A stretch of DNA of 64,000 nucleotides from Gordonia insulae (GTDB lineage: Bacteria; Actinomycetota; Actinomycetes; Mycobacteriales; Mycobacteriaceae): contig NZ_CP033972.1 of NCBI RefSeq assembly GCF_003855095.1, positions 2,914,001-2,978,000 on the forward strand, given 5' to 3'. Under the pieces are notes generated by a model. That model was not told the origin of the DNA. It saw only the letters and a list, made by a program, of their open reading frames with translations, and did no database searches. Position 1 is the stretch's first letter; each line of letters starts with the position of its first letter. Positions 49,548-59,237 of the stretch are shown piece after piece. The position numbers were made by a program, and so were the translations under genes.

Positions 49548-50510
49548 CTACTCCCCGACCAGATCCCGTGCGCGTCCGACGATCAACGGGTCAGGGGTAC
49601 CGACGAATTCGGGATTCTTGCCCTCGTAGTCGAAGAGGCTCAGCACGTGCCGCATCGCGTTGACGCGGGCCCGCTTCTTGTCGTTGCTCTTCACCACGGT
49701 CCACGGTGCGTGGTCGGTGTCGGTCGCATCGAACATGGTCTCCTTGGCCTCGGTGTACGAGTCCCACTTGTCCAACGAGGCCAGGTCCATTGGCGACAGT
49801 TTCCACTGTCGCACCGGATCGATCTGACGGATCGCGAAACGGGTCCGCTGCTCGAGCGGGGTCACCGAGAACCAGAACTTCACCAGGTTGATGCCGTCGT
49901 CGACGAGCATCTTCTCGAACGCCGGCACCTGCGACATGAACTGCGCGTACTGGTCCGGCGTGCAGAATCCCATGACCCGCTCGACGCCGGCCCGGTTGTA
50001 CCAGGAGCGGTCGAAGAAGACCATCTCGCCGCCCGCGGGCAGATGCTGCACGTATCGCTGAAAGTACCACTCGGTGGACTCGCGCTCGCTTGGCTTCTCC
50101 AGCGCGACGACGCGGGAGCCGCGCGGATTCAGGTGCTCGTTGAAGCGTTTGATCGTGCCGCCCTTGCCTGCTGCATCACGTCCTTCGAACACCAGCAGGT
50201 GCCGCTGGCCGGTCTGCTTCGACCATTTCTGCAACTTCAGCAACTCGATCTGCAGTCGCCGCTTGGTCACCTCGTACTCACGGCGACTCATCCGCTCCTC
50301 GTACGGATAGTCCTGGCGCCACGTGTCGACCACATTGCGTTCGGGCAGCGTCAGCAGCACCGGATCATCGTCATCGTCGTCGTTGACCGCGAACTGTGTC
50401 GTGTTGTGCAGGTCGACGAGTTGTTGCAGCGCCTCGCGGCCGTTGAGAACACTGAAGTCCGGTCCGATCTCGGCCGATCCGTACAGCTCGGCGTCATGTA
50501 GCTCAGTCAC
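49548..50510 (-). CDS. ppk2: Polyphosphate kinase 2 (class I PPK2)
   Basis: 320 residues from GTG 50510. Walker A VFEGRDAAGKGGTIKRF, Walker B MVFFDRSWYNRAGVERVMGF, and lid residues RQIDPVRQWKLSPMD with WDSYTEAKETMF match class I PPK2 (TIGR03707), which mainly makes GTP or ATP from the diphosphate and polyphosphate. An N-terminal acidic segment (DDDDDP) is present. It is the second PPK2-family gene in the window and only distantly similar to that at 21862-22731. Confidence 0.95.
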   Translation of the reverse strand: MTELHDAELYGSAEIGPDFSVLNGREALQQLVDLHNTTQFAVNDDDDDDPVLLTLPERNVVDTWRQDYPYEERMSRREYEVTKRRLQIELLKLQKWSKQTGQRHLLVFEGRDAAGKGGTIKRFNEHLNPRGSRVVALEKPSERESTEWYFQRYVQHLPAGGEMVFFDRSWYNRAGVERVMGFCTPDQYAQFMSQVPAFEKMLVDDGINLVKFWFSVTPLEQRTRFAIRQIDPVRQWKLSPMDLASLDKWDSYTEAKETMFDATDTDHAPWTVVKSNDKKRARVNAMRHVLSLFDYEGKNPEFVGTPDPLIVGRARDLVGE

Positions 50511-50621
50511 CGCTCAACGATATGCGCAGCGGTGGAACAACGCGTTGCGAAAAGGTGAACCGACACCAGGGTCGGGACCTTCGACCCTCGGTGGCGATTC
50601 CGTGGCGTCAGCCGTCCTGTA

Positions 50622-51140
50622 TCAGTTGTGCAGGTCGATCGATCCCGAGCGCAGGCACGCCTTGCCGGTCGTGCTGTCGTAGGCGGTCGCGAAGCCGCCC
50701 TGGCAGACGGCGCCGGCCGGCCCCGACACGGCCTGCCCGCCCCAGCCGCCGACCGAGATCGTGGTGCCGCCGTTGCGCGCCTGCGCCACGGCGAGCGCAC
50801 CCGGCCCGGTGGTCACCGAGTACGAGGTACCACGCGTGGTGGCCCCGGCGAGCGCGGTGGAGCCCGGTTGCATGTTGCGCGCGTTGGCATTTCCGCCCTT
50901 GTCGGCGACGGCGATCGCGGTGCCCGCACCGCTGGACTCGTCGGCATGCGCCTGACTGCCCGCTCCGGCCTTGGCCCCACAACCGCCGCTCCCGACGATG
51001 CGCTCGATCTGATGTCCGTTGGCGGCGTTGCAGGACGTCGCGGCGCCCGCTGTGCCGCCGCCGAGCCCGATCAGCCAGGCCAACGAGGTCCCACCGATCA
51101 CCAACGCAGCGGTTCGAGTCCCAAAGTTGTTGATACGCAT
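50622..51140 (-). CDS. Secreted Gly/Ala-rich protein (DUF6764-like)
   Basis: 172 residues from ATG 51140 with GAGGAGG upstream. Signal peptide ends near GGGTAGAATSC; the mature protein is small, Gly/Ala/Thr-rich and has paired Cys (SCNAANGH, GGCGAKAG, VCQGG, ACLRSG) suggesting disulfides. It resembles the actinobacterial DUF6764 group (tentative). Function unknown. Confidence 0.75.
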   Translation of the reverse strand: MRINNFGTRTAALVIGGTSLAWLIGLGGGTAGAATSCNAANGHQIERIVGSGGCGAKAGAGSQAHADESSGAGTAIAVADKGGNANARNMQPGSTALAGATTRGTSYSVTTGPGALAVAQARNGGTTISVGGWGGQAVSGPAGAVCQGGFATAYDSTTGKACLRSGSIDLHN

Positions 51141-51294
51141 AGGGTTTGACCTCCTCGGTCGCCACGGGGGAACAGGCCGGGATGCAGAGCGCACCGGCAC
51201 TGTGGGTCAGCGTACCCACCGGGCGCCGACACCCGGACCCCGGGTTGGGCGAACCATGTCCCATCCGGCGCCGCGGCGTTCGGGGTGCGGCCGG

Positions 51295-51735
51295 TCAGTC
51301 GGCGGCGCGGCGCTCGACCTCTGCGGTGAGCCCCTTGCGCGCCGTGTCGACGGCCATCTTCTGTGCGCGCTTGACGATCAGACCCGGCAGCTTGATCTTC
51401 AGCTCGACGTCGAGGGTGAACTCGATGTGCGTGCCGTCGCCCTTGGGCGTGATCGTGTACACCCCATGCTGTTCGCTGAGTTGATTCGCCTCCACGAGAT
51501 CCCACGTGCAGGAGTTGTCGGTCCAGGTGTAGGACAACGTCTGCTCGTCGGAGATACCCGCCGCGGTGACGACCACACGCACCTGGTCTGGTGTGCCGTC
51601 GTCGTTCGTGGAGAGGATCTGCGCCTCTTTGTGCGGACCGGACCAATCGGGGAGGGATTCGATGTCCAGCAGCACCTCCATCACGACCGAGGGTGGCGCG
51701 GCGACATCGAAATCAATTTTCGCGGAGACAGCCAT
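51295..51735 (-). CDS. SRPBCC-family (polyketide cyclase/START-like) protein
   Basis: 146 residues. The N-terminus VSAKIDFDVAAPPSVVMEVLLDIESLPDW is the usual SRPBCC opening, and the long C-terminal helix (IVKRAQKMAVDTARKGLTAEVERRAAD) closes a hydrophobic pocket. Cytoplasmic, predicted to bind a small hydrophobic ligand; no catalytic assignment is possible. Confidence 0.88.
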   Translation of the reverse strand: MAVSAKIDFDVAAPPSVVMEVLLDIESLPDWSGPHKEAQILSTNDDGTPDQVRVVVTAAGISDEQTLSYTWTDNSCTWDLVEANQLSEQHGVYTITPKGDGTHIEFTLDVELKIKLPGLIVKRAQKMAVDTARKGLTAEVERRAAD

Positions 51736-51786
51736 GGCTGAGAACCTACCGTGCCGCGCATATGGCGATGCACGGAACCACGGCGT

Positions 51787-52464
51787 TCAATCCTCGCGGT
51801 CGACCAGAGTGAGCGGCCACGCCTCGTCGGGGATGTCGCGCAGCGTGCACGCCTGATCGACGGCGGTGAACCAGCCGCGAAAGTGCAGCAGTTCGCCGAT
51901 CACCGGATTGCGAACGGTGGCGTCGCACCGGAACCGCTGTCGCGCCTCGTCCCAGCCCTCGATGTACTTGAGCTGAGCGGAGAACATGCCCTTCATGCCG
52001 ACCTTCGGACCGCGCCCCAGCCAGCGCATCGGCCCGCTCTCCAACAGGAGTTCGCCGGCCTTGGTCACCGATGGCTCGATCGGGTACAGGAGTTCGGGAC
52101 CGTCGCCGAAGTAGTCGACGAGACCACCGCGGCCGGAGACGAGCAGCGAGTTCAGATTGCGGGGACCGGTGGTGTACTCGAAGGCGCGCAGCACGGCCAG
52201 ACATTCGCGGCCGAGTTCATCGACATAGCAGTAGTGACCCTGCGTGAAAGGGACCATCCGGCTCGACTTGGCCGGTAGGGCGTTGCGTTTGGCGTAGTGC
52301 CACCAGAACGGCGGCGGGAGGGCCGACGTGATGTAGACCGACTCGTAGATCCCGGTGGCCACCTGGGCCACCCCGGACGTGGAGTCGATGCTGTACCGCC
52401 ACGCCACGTTGGGATGGAGGCGATCGAAATCCGAGCCCAGGATCTGCCGGTACACCGGCGTCAT
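51787..52464 (-). CDS. DUF4166 domain protein
   Basis: 225 residues from ATG 52464 with GGAGGGGA upstream. It contains the DUF4166-like opening YRQILGSDFDRLHPNVAWRY and PPPFWWHYAKRNALPAK. DUF4166 is often fused to saccharopine-dehydrogenase-like domains; here it stands alone. Function unknown. Confidence 0.75.
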   Translation of the reverse strand: MTPVYRQILGSDFDRLHPNVAWRYSIDSTSGVAQVATGIYESVYITSALPPPFWWHYAKRNALPAKSSRMVPFTQGHYCYVDELGRECLAVLRAFEYTTGPRNLNSLLVSGRGGLVDYFGDGPELLYPIEPSVTKAGELLLESGPMRWLGRGPKVGMKGMFSAQLKYIEGWDEARQRFRCDATVRNPVIGELLHFRGWFTAVDQACTLRDIPDEAWPLTLVDRED

Positions 52465-52579
52465 GACTTCCCCTCCGCCCCTCACCCGGGCGCCGGCACA
52501 CCCGATGGCCGACGCACATGTGTGCTTGGGAGAAGAACCTAGCCCATGGTGACGCGCGCTACATCAAGAGGTCCCGGGA

Positions 52580-53203
52580 TCAGTCCGCGGCCGCCTCACA
52601 CATCCTGGACAATTCCGCGATCACCCGGTCGAGCGGCTCGACGCTGCGCTGGGTCTGACACAGGCCGACCGCCCCCTCGATCGACGCGATGGCGAGGTGC
52701 GCGAGGGTGTCGGCCCGCTCGGCGTCGACGCCCTCGTGGACGAGTCGCGCAGAGATCAGGCGGGTCCAACGGATGAAGATCTGCTGTGCCTCGTCGGCGA
52801 CCTCGGGTTCGGACCGTCGGGCCAGTCCACCGGCGAGCACCGGGCAACCGAACTCGTAGTCGGTGTTCACCAGCATCCGCCGCCAGACGTCGCCGATCTC
52901 GGCGACCGCCTCCGCGGGCGTCGCGGAGCTCTCCCGGCTGATACGACCGGAGATGAAGTCACCCGCGTAGCGCACGGCCTCGGTCATGAGCTGGGTCTTG
53001 CCGCCGGGGAAATGATGGTAGATGGACCCGCGCGGCGCTGAACTCGCCGCGATCACATCGCCGATGGAGGTGGCGGCGACACCGTCGCGCCCGATCAGGT
53101 CCGCCGCATGGACGACCATCCGTTCCCGCGGACCACGCTCGGCGGCGCGGTGGCTCGACTCGTCCAGGGACCTCGCCTCGGGTGGGCCGTCGACCGAGCT
53201 CAT
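52580..53203 (-). CDS. TetR-family regulator (LmrA/YxaF-like)
   Basis: 207 residues from ATG 53203; the longer frame from 53227 would begin inside the first operator-like dyad. HTH: VVHAADLIGRDGVAATSIGD, VIAASSAPRGSIYHHFPGGK, with the SIYHHFPGGKTQLMTEAV typical of the LmrA/YxaF branch, and a C-terminal segment EFGCPVLAGGLARRSEP. It diverges from the thioesterase gene; two matching dyads in the shared 56-bp spacer suggest that it represses both. Confidence 0.9.
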   Translation of the reverse strand: MSSVDGPPEARSLDESSHRAAERGPRERMVVHAADLIGRDGVAATSIGDVIAASSAPRGSIYHHFPGGKTQLMTEAVRYAGDFISGRISRESSATPAEAVAEIGDVWRRMLVNTDYEFGCPVLAGGLARRSEPEVADEAQQIFIRWTRLISARLVHEGVDAERADTLAHLAIASIEGAVGLCQTQRSVEPLDRVIAELSRMCEAAAD

Positions 53204-53211
53204 CACACTCC

Positions 53212-53257
53212 CTATGCAAACCTTCATAATCGGCTGGTTCTATGCCATCCTACATAG
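53212..53257. promoter_or_regulatory. Two CTATG-N8-CATA(A/G) dyads in TetR/thioesterase spacer
   Basis: Site 1: CTATG (53212-53216), N8, CATAA (53225-53229). Site 2: CTATG (53240-53244), N8, CATAG (53253-53257), a perfect 5-bp dyad. They are 28 bp apart centre to centre. The spacer separates the TetR start (53203) and the thioesterase start (53260), so a bound repressor would block both promoters. Confidence 0.72.
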
Positions 53258-53259
53258 TC

Positions 53260-53718
53260 ATGAGCACCGAAACAGAGATTCACGATCCCGCCTCGATGAG
53301 CGGGCTCGAGTTGCTGCGGGCGGCCATGAGCGATCCCGACCCCGATCGTCCCGGCATCTGGCGCCTCCTCGGGATGGGCGCCAAGGAGATCGAGGAGGGC
53401 CGGGTGTCGTTCACCGTCACACCCCAGGCCGACTTCGCCAATCCACTCGGCAGCGTGCACGGCGGGATCTGCGCGACCCTGCTCGACTCGGTGATGGGGT
53501 GCGCCGTGCACACCACGCTGCCGGCGGGGGTCGGCTACACCACCCTCGAACTGAAGATCAACTACATCCGCGCGGTCGCCGTCGACGCCGGTGAGCTGAC
53601 CGCCACGGGCACCGTCATCCACGTCGGCGGACGCACCGCGACCGCGGAGGGAAAGGTGTTCTCCGACGACGGCAAGCTGGTCGCCCACGGCACCACGACG
53701 TGCATCGTGTTCCGCTGA
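53260..53718 (+). CDS. PaaI-type hot-dog thioesterase
   Basis: 152 residues from ATG 53260. Hot-dog fold with the catalytic region FANPLGSVHGGICATLLDSV and downstream YTTLELKINYIRAV, matching the PaaI/YdiI thioesterases that hydrolyse acyl- or aryl-CoA. Transcribed divergently from a TetR regulator that probably senses its substrate or product. Confidence 0.92.
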   Translation: MSTETEIHDPASMSGLELLRAAMSDPDPDRPGIWRLLGMGAKEIEEGRVSFTVTPQADFANPLGSVHGGICATLLDSVMGCAVHTTLPAGVGYTTLELKINYIRAVAVDAGELTATGTVIHVGGRTATAEGKVFSDDGKLVAHGTTTCIVFR

Positions 53719-53731
53719 GGCGGAACCCGGT

Positions 53732-54604
53732 TCAGGACTGAGCAGGGTCGCCTGCGGCGGCCGCGGACTCGCCACGGTCGTCGTGCGTCGGATCCGGGAA
53801 CACCATCCGCATCACCCGCATGCCGACGGCGCCGACCACGATGAGAACCCAGCCGACCACCGTGGACGTCGAATCGGTGACCAGTCCGGCGATCCCGACG
53901 ATGAGGACGAACACCGGCACCCAGTCGAACAGCCGCGCGATCGACACCGGTGGCTCGGTGTCGATCCCCGCCTTCTGCATGGCCTTGTTCGGTCCGTAGT
54001 CGGGATAGAACTCGGTGAAGGCGATCGCGAAGACGGTCGCCCCGATCTGGATGATCCAGCCGGTCCAGAAGTTTCCCGCGTCGTCGAAGACCGCGTCGCC
54101 GATGGCACCCGCGATCGCCGACACCCCGAATGCGGCGGTCCACGCCCAGGTGATCACGTAGTTGGTCCTGATGAAGATCGGGGAATCCCAGAACTCTTCG
54201 GGCGTCTGCTCTTTCGCGTACTCCAGCGTGAAGGGGCGGCGGAGGAGGATCGAGCCGAGGGCGAAGCACACCAGGGCCAGGTTCACGATCTCGCCTGCCC
54301 ACAGTTCGAGCCACTCGATCATGGCCCGTGTCGCCAGCGCACCGATGACACACAGGACCACGAAGAACGCGACGTCGAACCATTCCATCAACTTGATGGA
54401 GTTGCCGATCTTCCAGCTCGCGAAGACCACCAGGAGTGCGATCCCCAGCGCCGCCGCCACCGACTCCTCGAATCGGCCCGGACCGCTGAACAGCGACATG
54501 ACGATCCAGGGCGCGAGCCCGGACAATGGTGAGTTCACGAACGCCCGGACCACCGATTCGGTGGTCCGGCGCGGTTTCCGGGTCTCGTCCGCGGCAGATG
54601 TCAC
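53732..54604 (-). CDS. Multi-pass membrane protein of unknown function
   Basis: 290 residues with about seven hydrophobic segments (VAAALGIALLVVFASW; WFDVAFFVVLCVIGAL; IVNLALVCFALGSILL; YVITWAWTAAFGVSAIAGAI; FWTGWIIQIGATVFAIAF; WVPVFVLIVGIAGLV; VVGWVLIVVGAVG). It contains RRPFTLEYAKEQTPEEFWDS, a conserved-looking cytoplasmic loop. No family recognised with certainty. The C-terminus is acidic. Confidence 0.78.
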   Translation of the reverse strand: MTSAADETRKPRRTTESVVRAFVNSPLSGLAPWIVMSLFSGPGRFEESVAAALGIALLVVFASWKIGNSIKLMEWFDVAFFVVLCVIGALATRAMIEWLELWAGEIVNLALVCFALGSILLRRPFTLEYAKEQTPEEFWDSPIFIRTNYVITWAWTAAFGVSAIAGAIGDAVFDDAGNFWTGWIIQIGATVFAIAFTEFYPDYGPNKAMQKAGIDTEPPVSIARLFDWVPVFVLIVGIAGLVTDSTSTVVGWVLIVVGAVGMRVMRMVFPDPTHDDRGESAAAAGDPAQS

Positions 54605-54693
54605 ATCGCGGATGTTATTGCGGATCGTCGGGCGACGCAGCCGTTCCGCAAGGCTGACCGGTACCCATCACCCCGGCCCCCGTCCACGGGCCG

Positions 54694-55503
54694 CTATCCC
54701 TGGTCGAGGAACCTGTTCCGGAGTTCCGCCTGCACGTCGGAGTCGATCCCGAGGCCCTCGGCGAAATAGTTCTCGATGGACCCGAACCGCTGGTCGAGTT
54801 CGGCGAATGCGGAGTCGAGGTAGGCCTCCTGGACACCGAGCAGGGGGCGCAGCAGATCCGGGTTCCCGCCGGCGGCGGCGAATCCGTCGAACACCGGGGC
54901 GATCGCGGGCAGGAACAGGTCGTTGGTCAACAGGTACTCACCGTAGACACCGTCCCGTCCGACGCCCATGAGGCTGAGGAAAGCCGCTGCGGCCCAACCG
55001 GTGCGATCCTTTCCGGCGGTGCAGTGGAAGAGTGCGGGGGTGTCGTCGAGCAGTCCGAGGAAGAGTGCGCGGTAGGAAGTCAGCGCGCTCGGCAGATTCA
55101 CGATCTCCCGGTAGGCCTCCACCATGCGCGCGATCCCGCTGCCGTCGGCGAGCTTCTCGTTGGCCGCCGCCACCGCGACCGGATCGGCGAGCACCTTGTC
55201 GAGGTTGGCCGGCGCACTGACCGTCGTCGCGTCGGCCAGGACGTCGAGGTGGACGCCGCGCACGCCGTCGATGCGGGGGTCGGGCTCGGCCTCGGTCTCC
55301 GCGCTCGATCGCAGATCGTAGATGGTGCGAATCCCAAGTCCGGCCAGATAGGCCTGGTCGGTGTCCGACGCCTTGTCGAGCGCGGCGGCACGGAAGAGAC
55401 GGCCCGTCGCCACCCGGCGCCCGTCTTCGGTCCGCCGGCCCCCGACGTCCCGGAAGTTGGCGACGGACGTGAGAGCGATGTGCTCGACGGCAGGTTCGGT
55501 CAT
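54694..55503 (-). CDS. Tyrosine-protein phosphatase, PtpB-like
   Basis: 269 residues from ATG 55503. The P-loop is ALFHCTAGKDRTGWAAAAFL with Cys161, the HCxAGKDRTG form of the PtpB/atypical lipid-and-protein phosphatases; VANFRDVGG near the N-terminus is also typical. M. tuberculosis PtpB has 276 residues and acts on phosphoinositides and phosphoproteins. No signal peptide is present, though PtpB is exported by unknown means. Confidence 0.92.
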   Translation of the reverse strand: MTEPAVEHIALTSVANFRDVGGRRTEDGRRVATGRLFRAAALDKASDTDQAYLAGLGIRTIYDLRSSAETEAEPDPRIDGVRGVHLDVLADATTVSAPANLDKVLADPVAVAAANEKLADGSGIARMVEAYREIVNLPSALTSYRALFLGLLDDTPALFHCTAGKDRTGWAAAAFLSLMGVGRDGVYGEYLLTNDLFLPAIAPVFDGFAAAGGNPDLLRPLLGVQEAYLDSAFAELDQRFGSIENYFAEGLGIDSDVQAELRNRFLDQG

Positions 55504-55584
55504 GGGTTCATGGTCCCAGATGGGTCGTGCTGCGACGACCGAGGTGGTCTCCGGGTCCGCGCGCCGGGCCGGCACCCGACCACG

Positions 55585-55622
55585 CCGAAGGCCGGCCACC
55601 CCATGGGGTGACCGGCCTTCGG
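55585..55622 (-). terminator. Terminator downstream of groEL
   Basis: CCGAAGGCCGG (55585-55595) pairs perfectly with CCGGCCTTCGG (55612-55622), with an inner ACCCCATGGGGT palindrome. It lies 29 bp after the groEL stop (55651, minus strand). Confidence 0.85.
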
Positions 55623-55650
55623 TCTGAGTTGCGTTGAGCCTGAGATTAAC

Positions 55651-57306
<1,656 letters not shown>

Positions 57307-57384
57307 CTAGGTTCGTATGGCCGGAACTCGGTGCCCGCGACGGACGACCGGTGTGTCATTCGGTACCGGTCTCACCGTCCCGAC

Positions 57385-57411
57385 CTGGCACTCACAGCTC
57401 GCGAGTGCCAA
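57385..57411 (-). promoter_or_regulatory. CIRCE element 1 (HrcA operator)
   Basis: CTGGCACTC (57385-57393), N9, GAGTGCCAA (57403-57411). This matches the TTAGCACTC-N9-GAGTGCTAA consensus with the exact 9-bp spacer and perfect ACTC/GAGT cores. 109 bp upstream of groEL. Confidence 0.9.
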
Positions 57412-57419
57412 ACTCGTTT

Positions 57420-57446
57420 TTAGCACTCGACACGGTCGAGTGCAAG
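57420..57446 (-). promoter_or_regulatory. CIRCE element 2 (HrcA operator)
   Basis: TTAGCACTC (57420-57428), N9, GAGTGCAAG (57438-57446), left arm identical to the consensus. It is 35 bp from element 1, centre to centre, and close to the stop codon of the GntR gene (57454). Confidence 0.92.
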
Positions 57447-57453
57447 ATGATCG

Positions 57454-58131
57454 TCACTTCCGGAGCAGGCGCACCAGCACGCCGGCGGCGTGCGCCTTCG
57501 CCGCGCGTTCTGCTTCTTCGGCGTCACCGGCCTCGAGCGCCGCGACGATCCGCCGGTGCTCGGCGACGGCCAGCCGACGATTGACCTCGTGTGACCACAT
57601 GTCCGACCGGTAGAGGTGCGACTGCGTGTCCAGGCGCAGGAGGGCGTCGCAGAGCGGCTTGTTGCCGGAAAGCCCACGCACCGCCGTGTGGAAGTCGAGG
57701 TCGAGATCGGCGTCGCGACGATGGTCCGCCGCGGTCTGCAACAGCCGCTCCTGTTCACGGACCCGCTCCCACAGTTCCTCGAGGTCGGCGAGGGTGACCT
57801 GCCCGGTGGCCTGCCGGGCGGCCAGACCGTCGAGGACCTCACGCACGCCGAACACCTGGCGCAGCATGTCGTCGTCGAGGGCGGCGACCTTGGCCCCGGC
57901 GCGCGGGGTGTAGACGGCGAGACCGTCGACGACGAGCTGTTGCACCGCCTCGCGGACCGGGCTCCGGGACACCTCGAGGCGGGCGGCGAGGCCGGGCACC
58001 GACAACGAGGTGCCCGGCCCCAGCTTGCCCTCGAAGATCTCGTCGCGCAGCTGCCGCAGGACCGCCTGGGTCAGCAGGGCGCCGTCTTCACCGGGCGAGC
58101 GCAGCGACGGGGTGTCACCGGAACTGGTCAT
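57454..58131 (-). CDS. GntR-family regulator (FadR/FCD subfamily)
   Basis: 225 residues from ATG 58131. Winged helix: LLTQAVLRQLRDEIFEGKLG, SVPGLAARLEVSRSPVREAVQQL. The C-terminal FCD domain (VREVLDGLAARQATGQ; DLDFHTAVRGLSGNKPL; AVAEHRRIVAALEAGDAEEA) binds small acids, often with a metal held by its Asp and His residues. It is the last gene of the minus-strand run ABC ATPase-permease-oxygenase-GntR, so it most likely regulates that transport and catabolic unit. Confidence 0.93.
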   Translation of the reverse strand: MTSSGDTPSLRSPGEDGALLTQAVLRQLRDEIFEGKLGPGTSLSVPGLAARLEVSRSPVREAVQQLVVDGLAVYTPRAGAKVAALDDDMLRQVFGVREVLDGLAARQATGQVTLADLEELWERVREQERLLQTAADHRRDADLDLDFHTAVRGLSGNKPLCDALLRLDTQSHLYRSDMWSHEVNRRLAVAEHRRIVAALEAGDAEEAERAAKAHAAGVLVRLLRK

Positions 58132-58171
58132 CGTGGTCCAACTGTAGTGAGCGTCGTGGAGGCGGACGGGC

Positions 58172-59203
58172 TCACCGCGCCGCCAGGACGCGCCGTGCCT
58201 CCCGGTCGGCACCGTCCGGCGCGATCCCCGATTTCATGCCGGCGAGTTTTGCCTGCAGGTGATCGGCGACCGTGATCGGCGGGTAGCCGGCCCGATCGGC
58301 GGGGGCGTGGCCGGGCAGGGTCTGGATCACGGCGTCGTGGTTGCCGTCGAAGAAGAAGGCGGCCGACCGGCGACGGATGATCCGGCCGTCGATGACGGGC
58401 GGGTCGACACGATGGACGGTCGAGCGCCAGCGGTCGTCGGTCCAGCGAGCCATCGCATCGCCCAGATTGACCAGCAGTGCGCCGTCGGCGGGCTGCACGT
58501 CGTGCCACCGCCCCTCGTGGTCGAGCACCTGCAGCCCCGGGACCTGATCGGCCCACAGCACGGTGAGGATGCCGAAGTCGGTGTGCGCGCCCATCCCGGT
58601 CAGTTCACCGGTGAGTTCGATCTCTCCCTCGGGCAGCGTGTAGTTGTTCATCTTCAGTACGTCGATCGAGTGGTCGACCATGGCGTCGAAGTAGCCGGGT
58701 TCGAGGCCGAGGGCGTCGGTGAAGGCGGCCAGCAGGATCCGTGACACGGACCGAGCCGCGCCGAACCAGGTCTCGACCGCCGGGCGGAAACCCGGCGCGG
58801 CGTCGGGCCAGGTGTTGGCCGGATAACTCGCCGCGGGTAGGTCGAGACCGGGGAATCCGGTCCATTCCGAGCCCACGGTGAAGGCCTCGTAGAAGTCGTT
58901 CATCTGATTTGCCGCGGCGACACCGAGACTCATGCTCAGCGACTCGCTCTTGGGCGGACTGTATCCGCGGTTCTCGCCGGGCCTCGTGTAGCGCTTCTTG
59001 GTGTCGAGCGGCAGGGCGTAGAACTCGTCGAGCGCCGACGTCAGGCCGTCGATCGCCGATCGGTCGATACCGTGTCCGACGATCTGGACGAATCCGACGC
59101 CGCTGCAGGCGTCGTCGAGCGAGCGCGCGACGAGCGCCCGCTCGTCGGCGGCACCGCCGGGGGCGACGTAGCTGGAGATGTCGACGATGGGAACAGTGAA
59201 CAT
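58172..59203 (-). CDS. 2-oxoglutarate/Fe(II)-dependent oxygenase (isopenicillin N synthase family)
   Basis: 343 residues. The DIOX_N region (VPIVDISSYV; GFVQIVGHGI) is followed by the Fe(II) site His207-x-Asp209 in GAHTDFGILTVL and distal His264 in STVHRVDP, and RxS for 2-oxoglutarate in RRRSAAFFFDGNHD. It would hydroxylate or otherwise oxidise a small molecule, with 2-oxoglutarate as co-substrate. The ABC importer genes upstream suggest that the substrate is taken up from outside. Substrate unknown. Confidence 0.92.
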   Translation of the reverse strand: MFTVPIVDISSYVAPGGAADERALVARSLDDACSGVGFVQIVGHGIDRSAIDGLTSALDEFYALPLDTKKRYTRPGENRGYSPPKSESLSMSLGVAAANQMNDFYEAFTVGSEWTGFPGLDLPAASYPANTWPDAAPGFRPAVETWFGAARSVSRILLAAFTDALGLEPGYFDAMVDHSIDVLKMNNYTLPEGEIELTGELTGMGAHTDFGILTVLWADQVPGLQVLDHEGRWHDVQPADGALLVNLGDAMARWTDDRWRSTVHRVDPPVIDGRIIRRRSAAFFFDGNHDAVIQTLPGHAPADRAGYPPITVADHLQAKLAGMKSGIAPDGADREARRVLAAR

Positions 59204-59237
59204 TGTTGCCTCTCAGGGAGCCGGGATCAGGGAAGGA

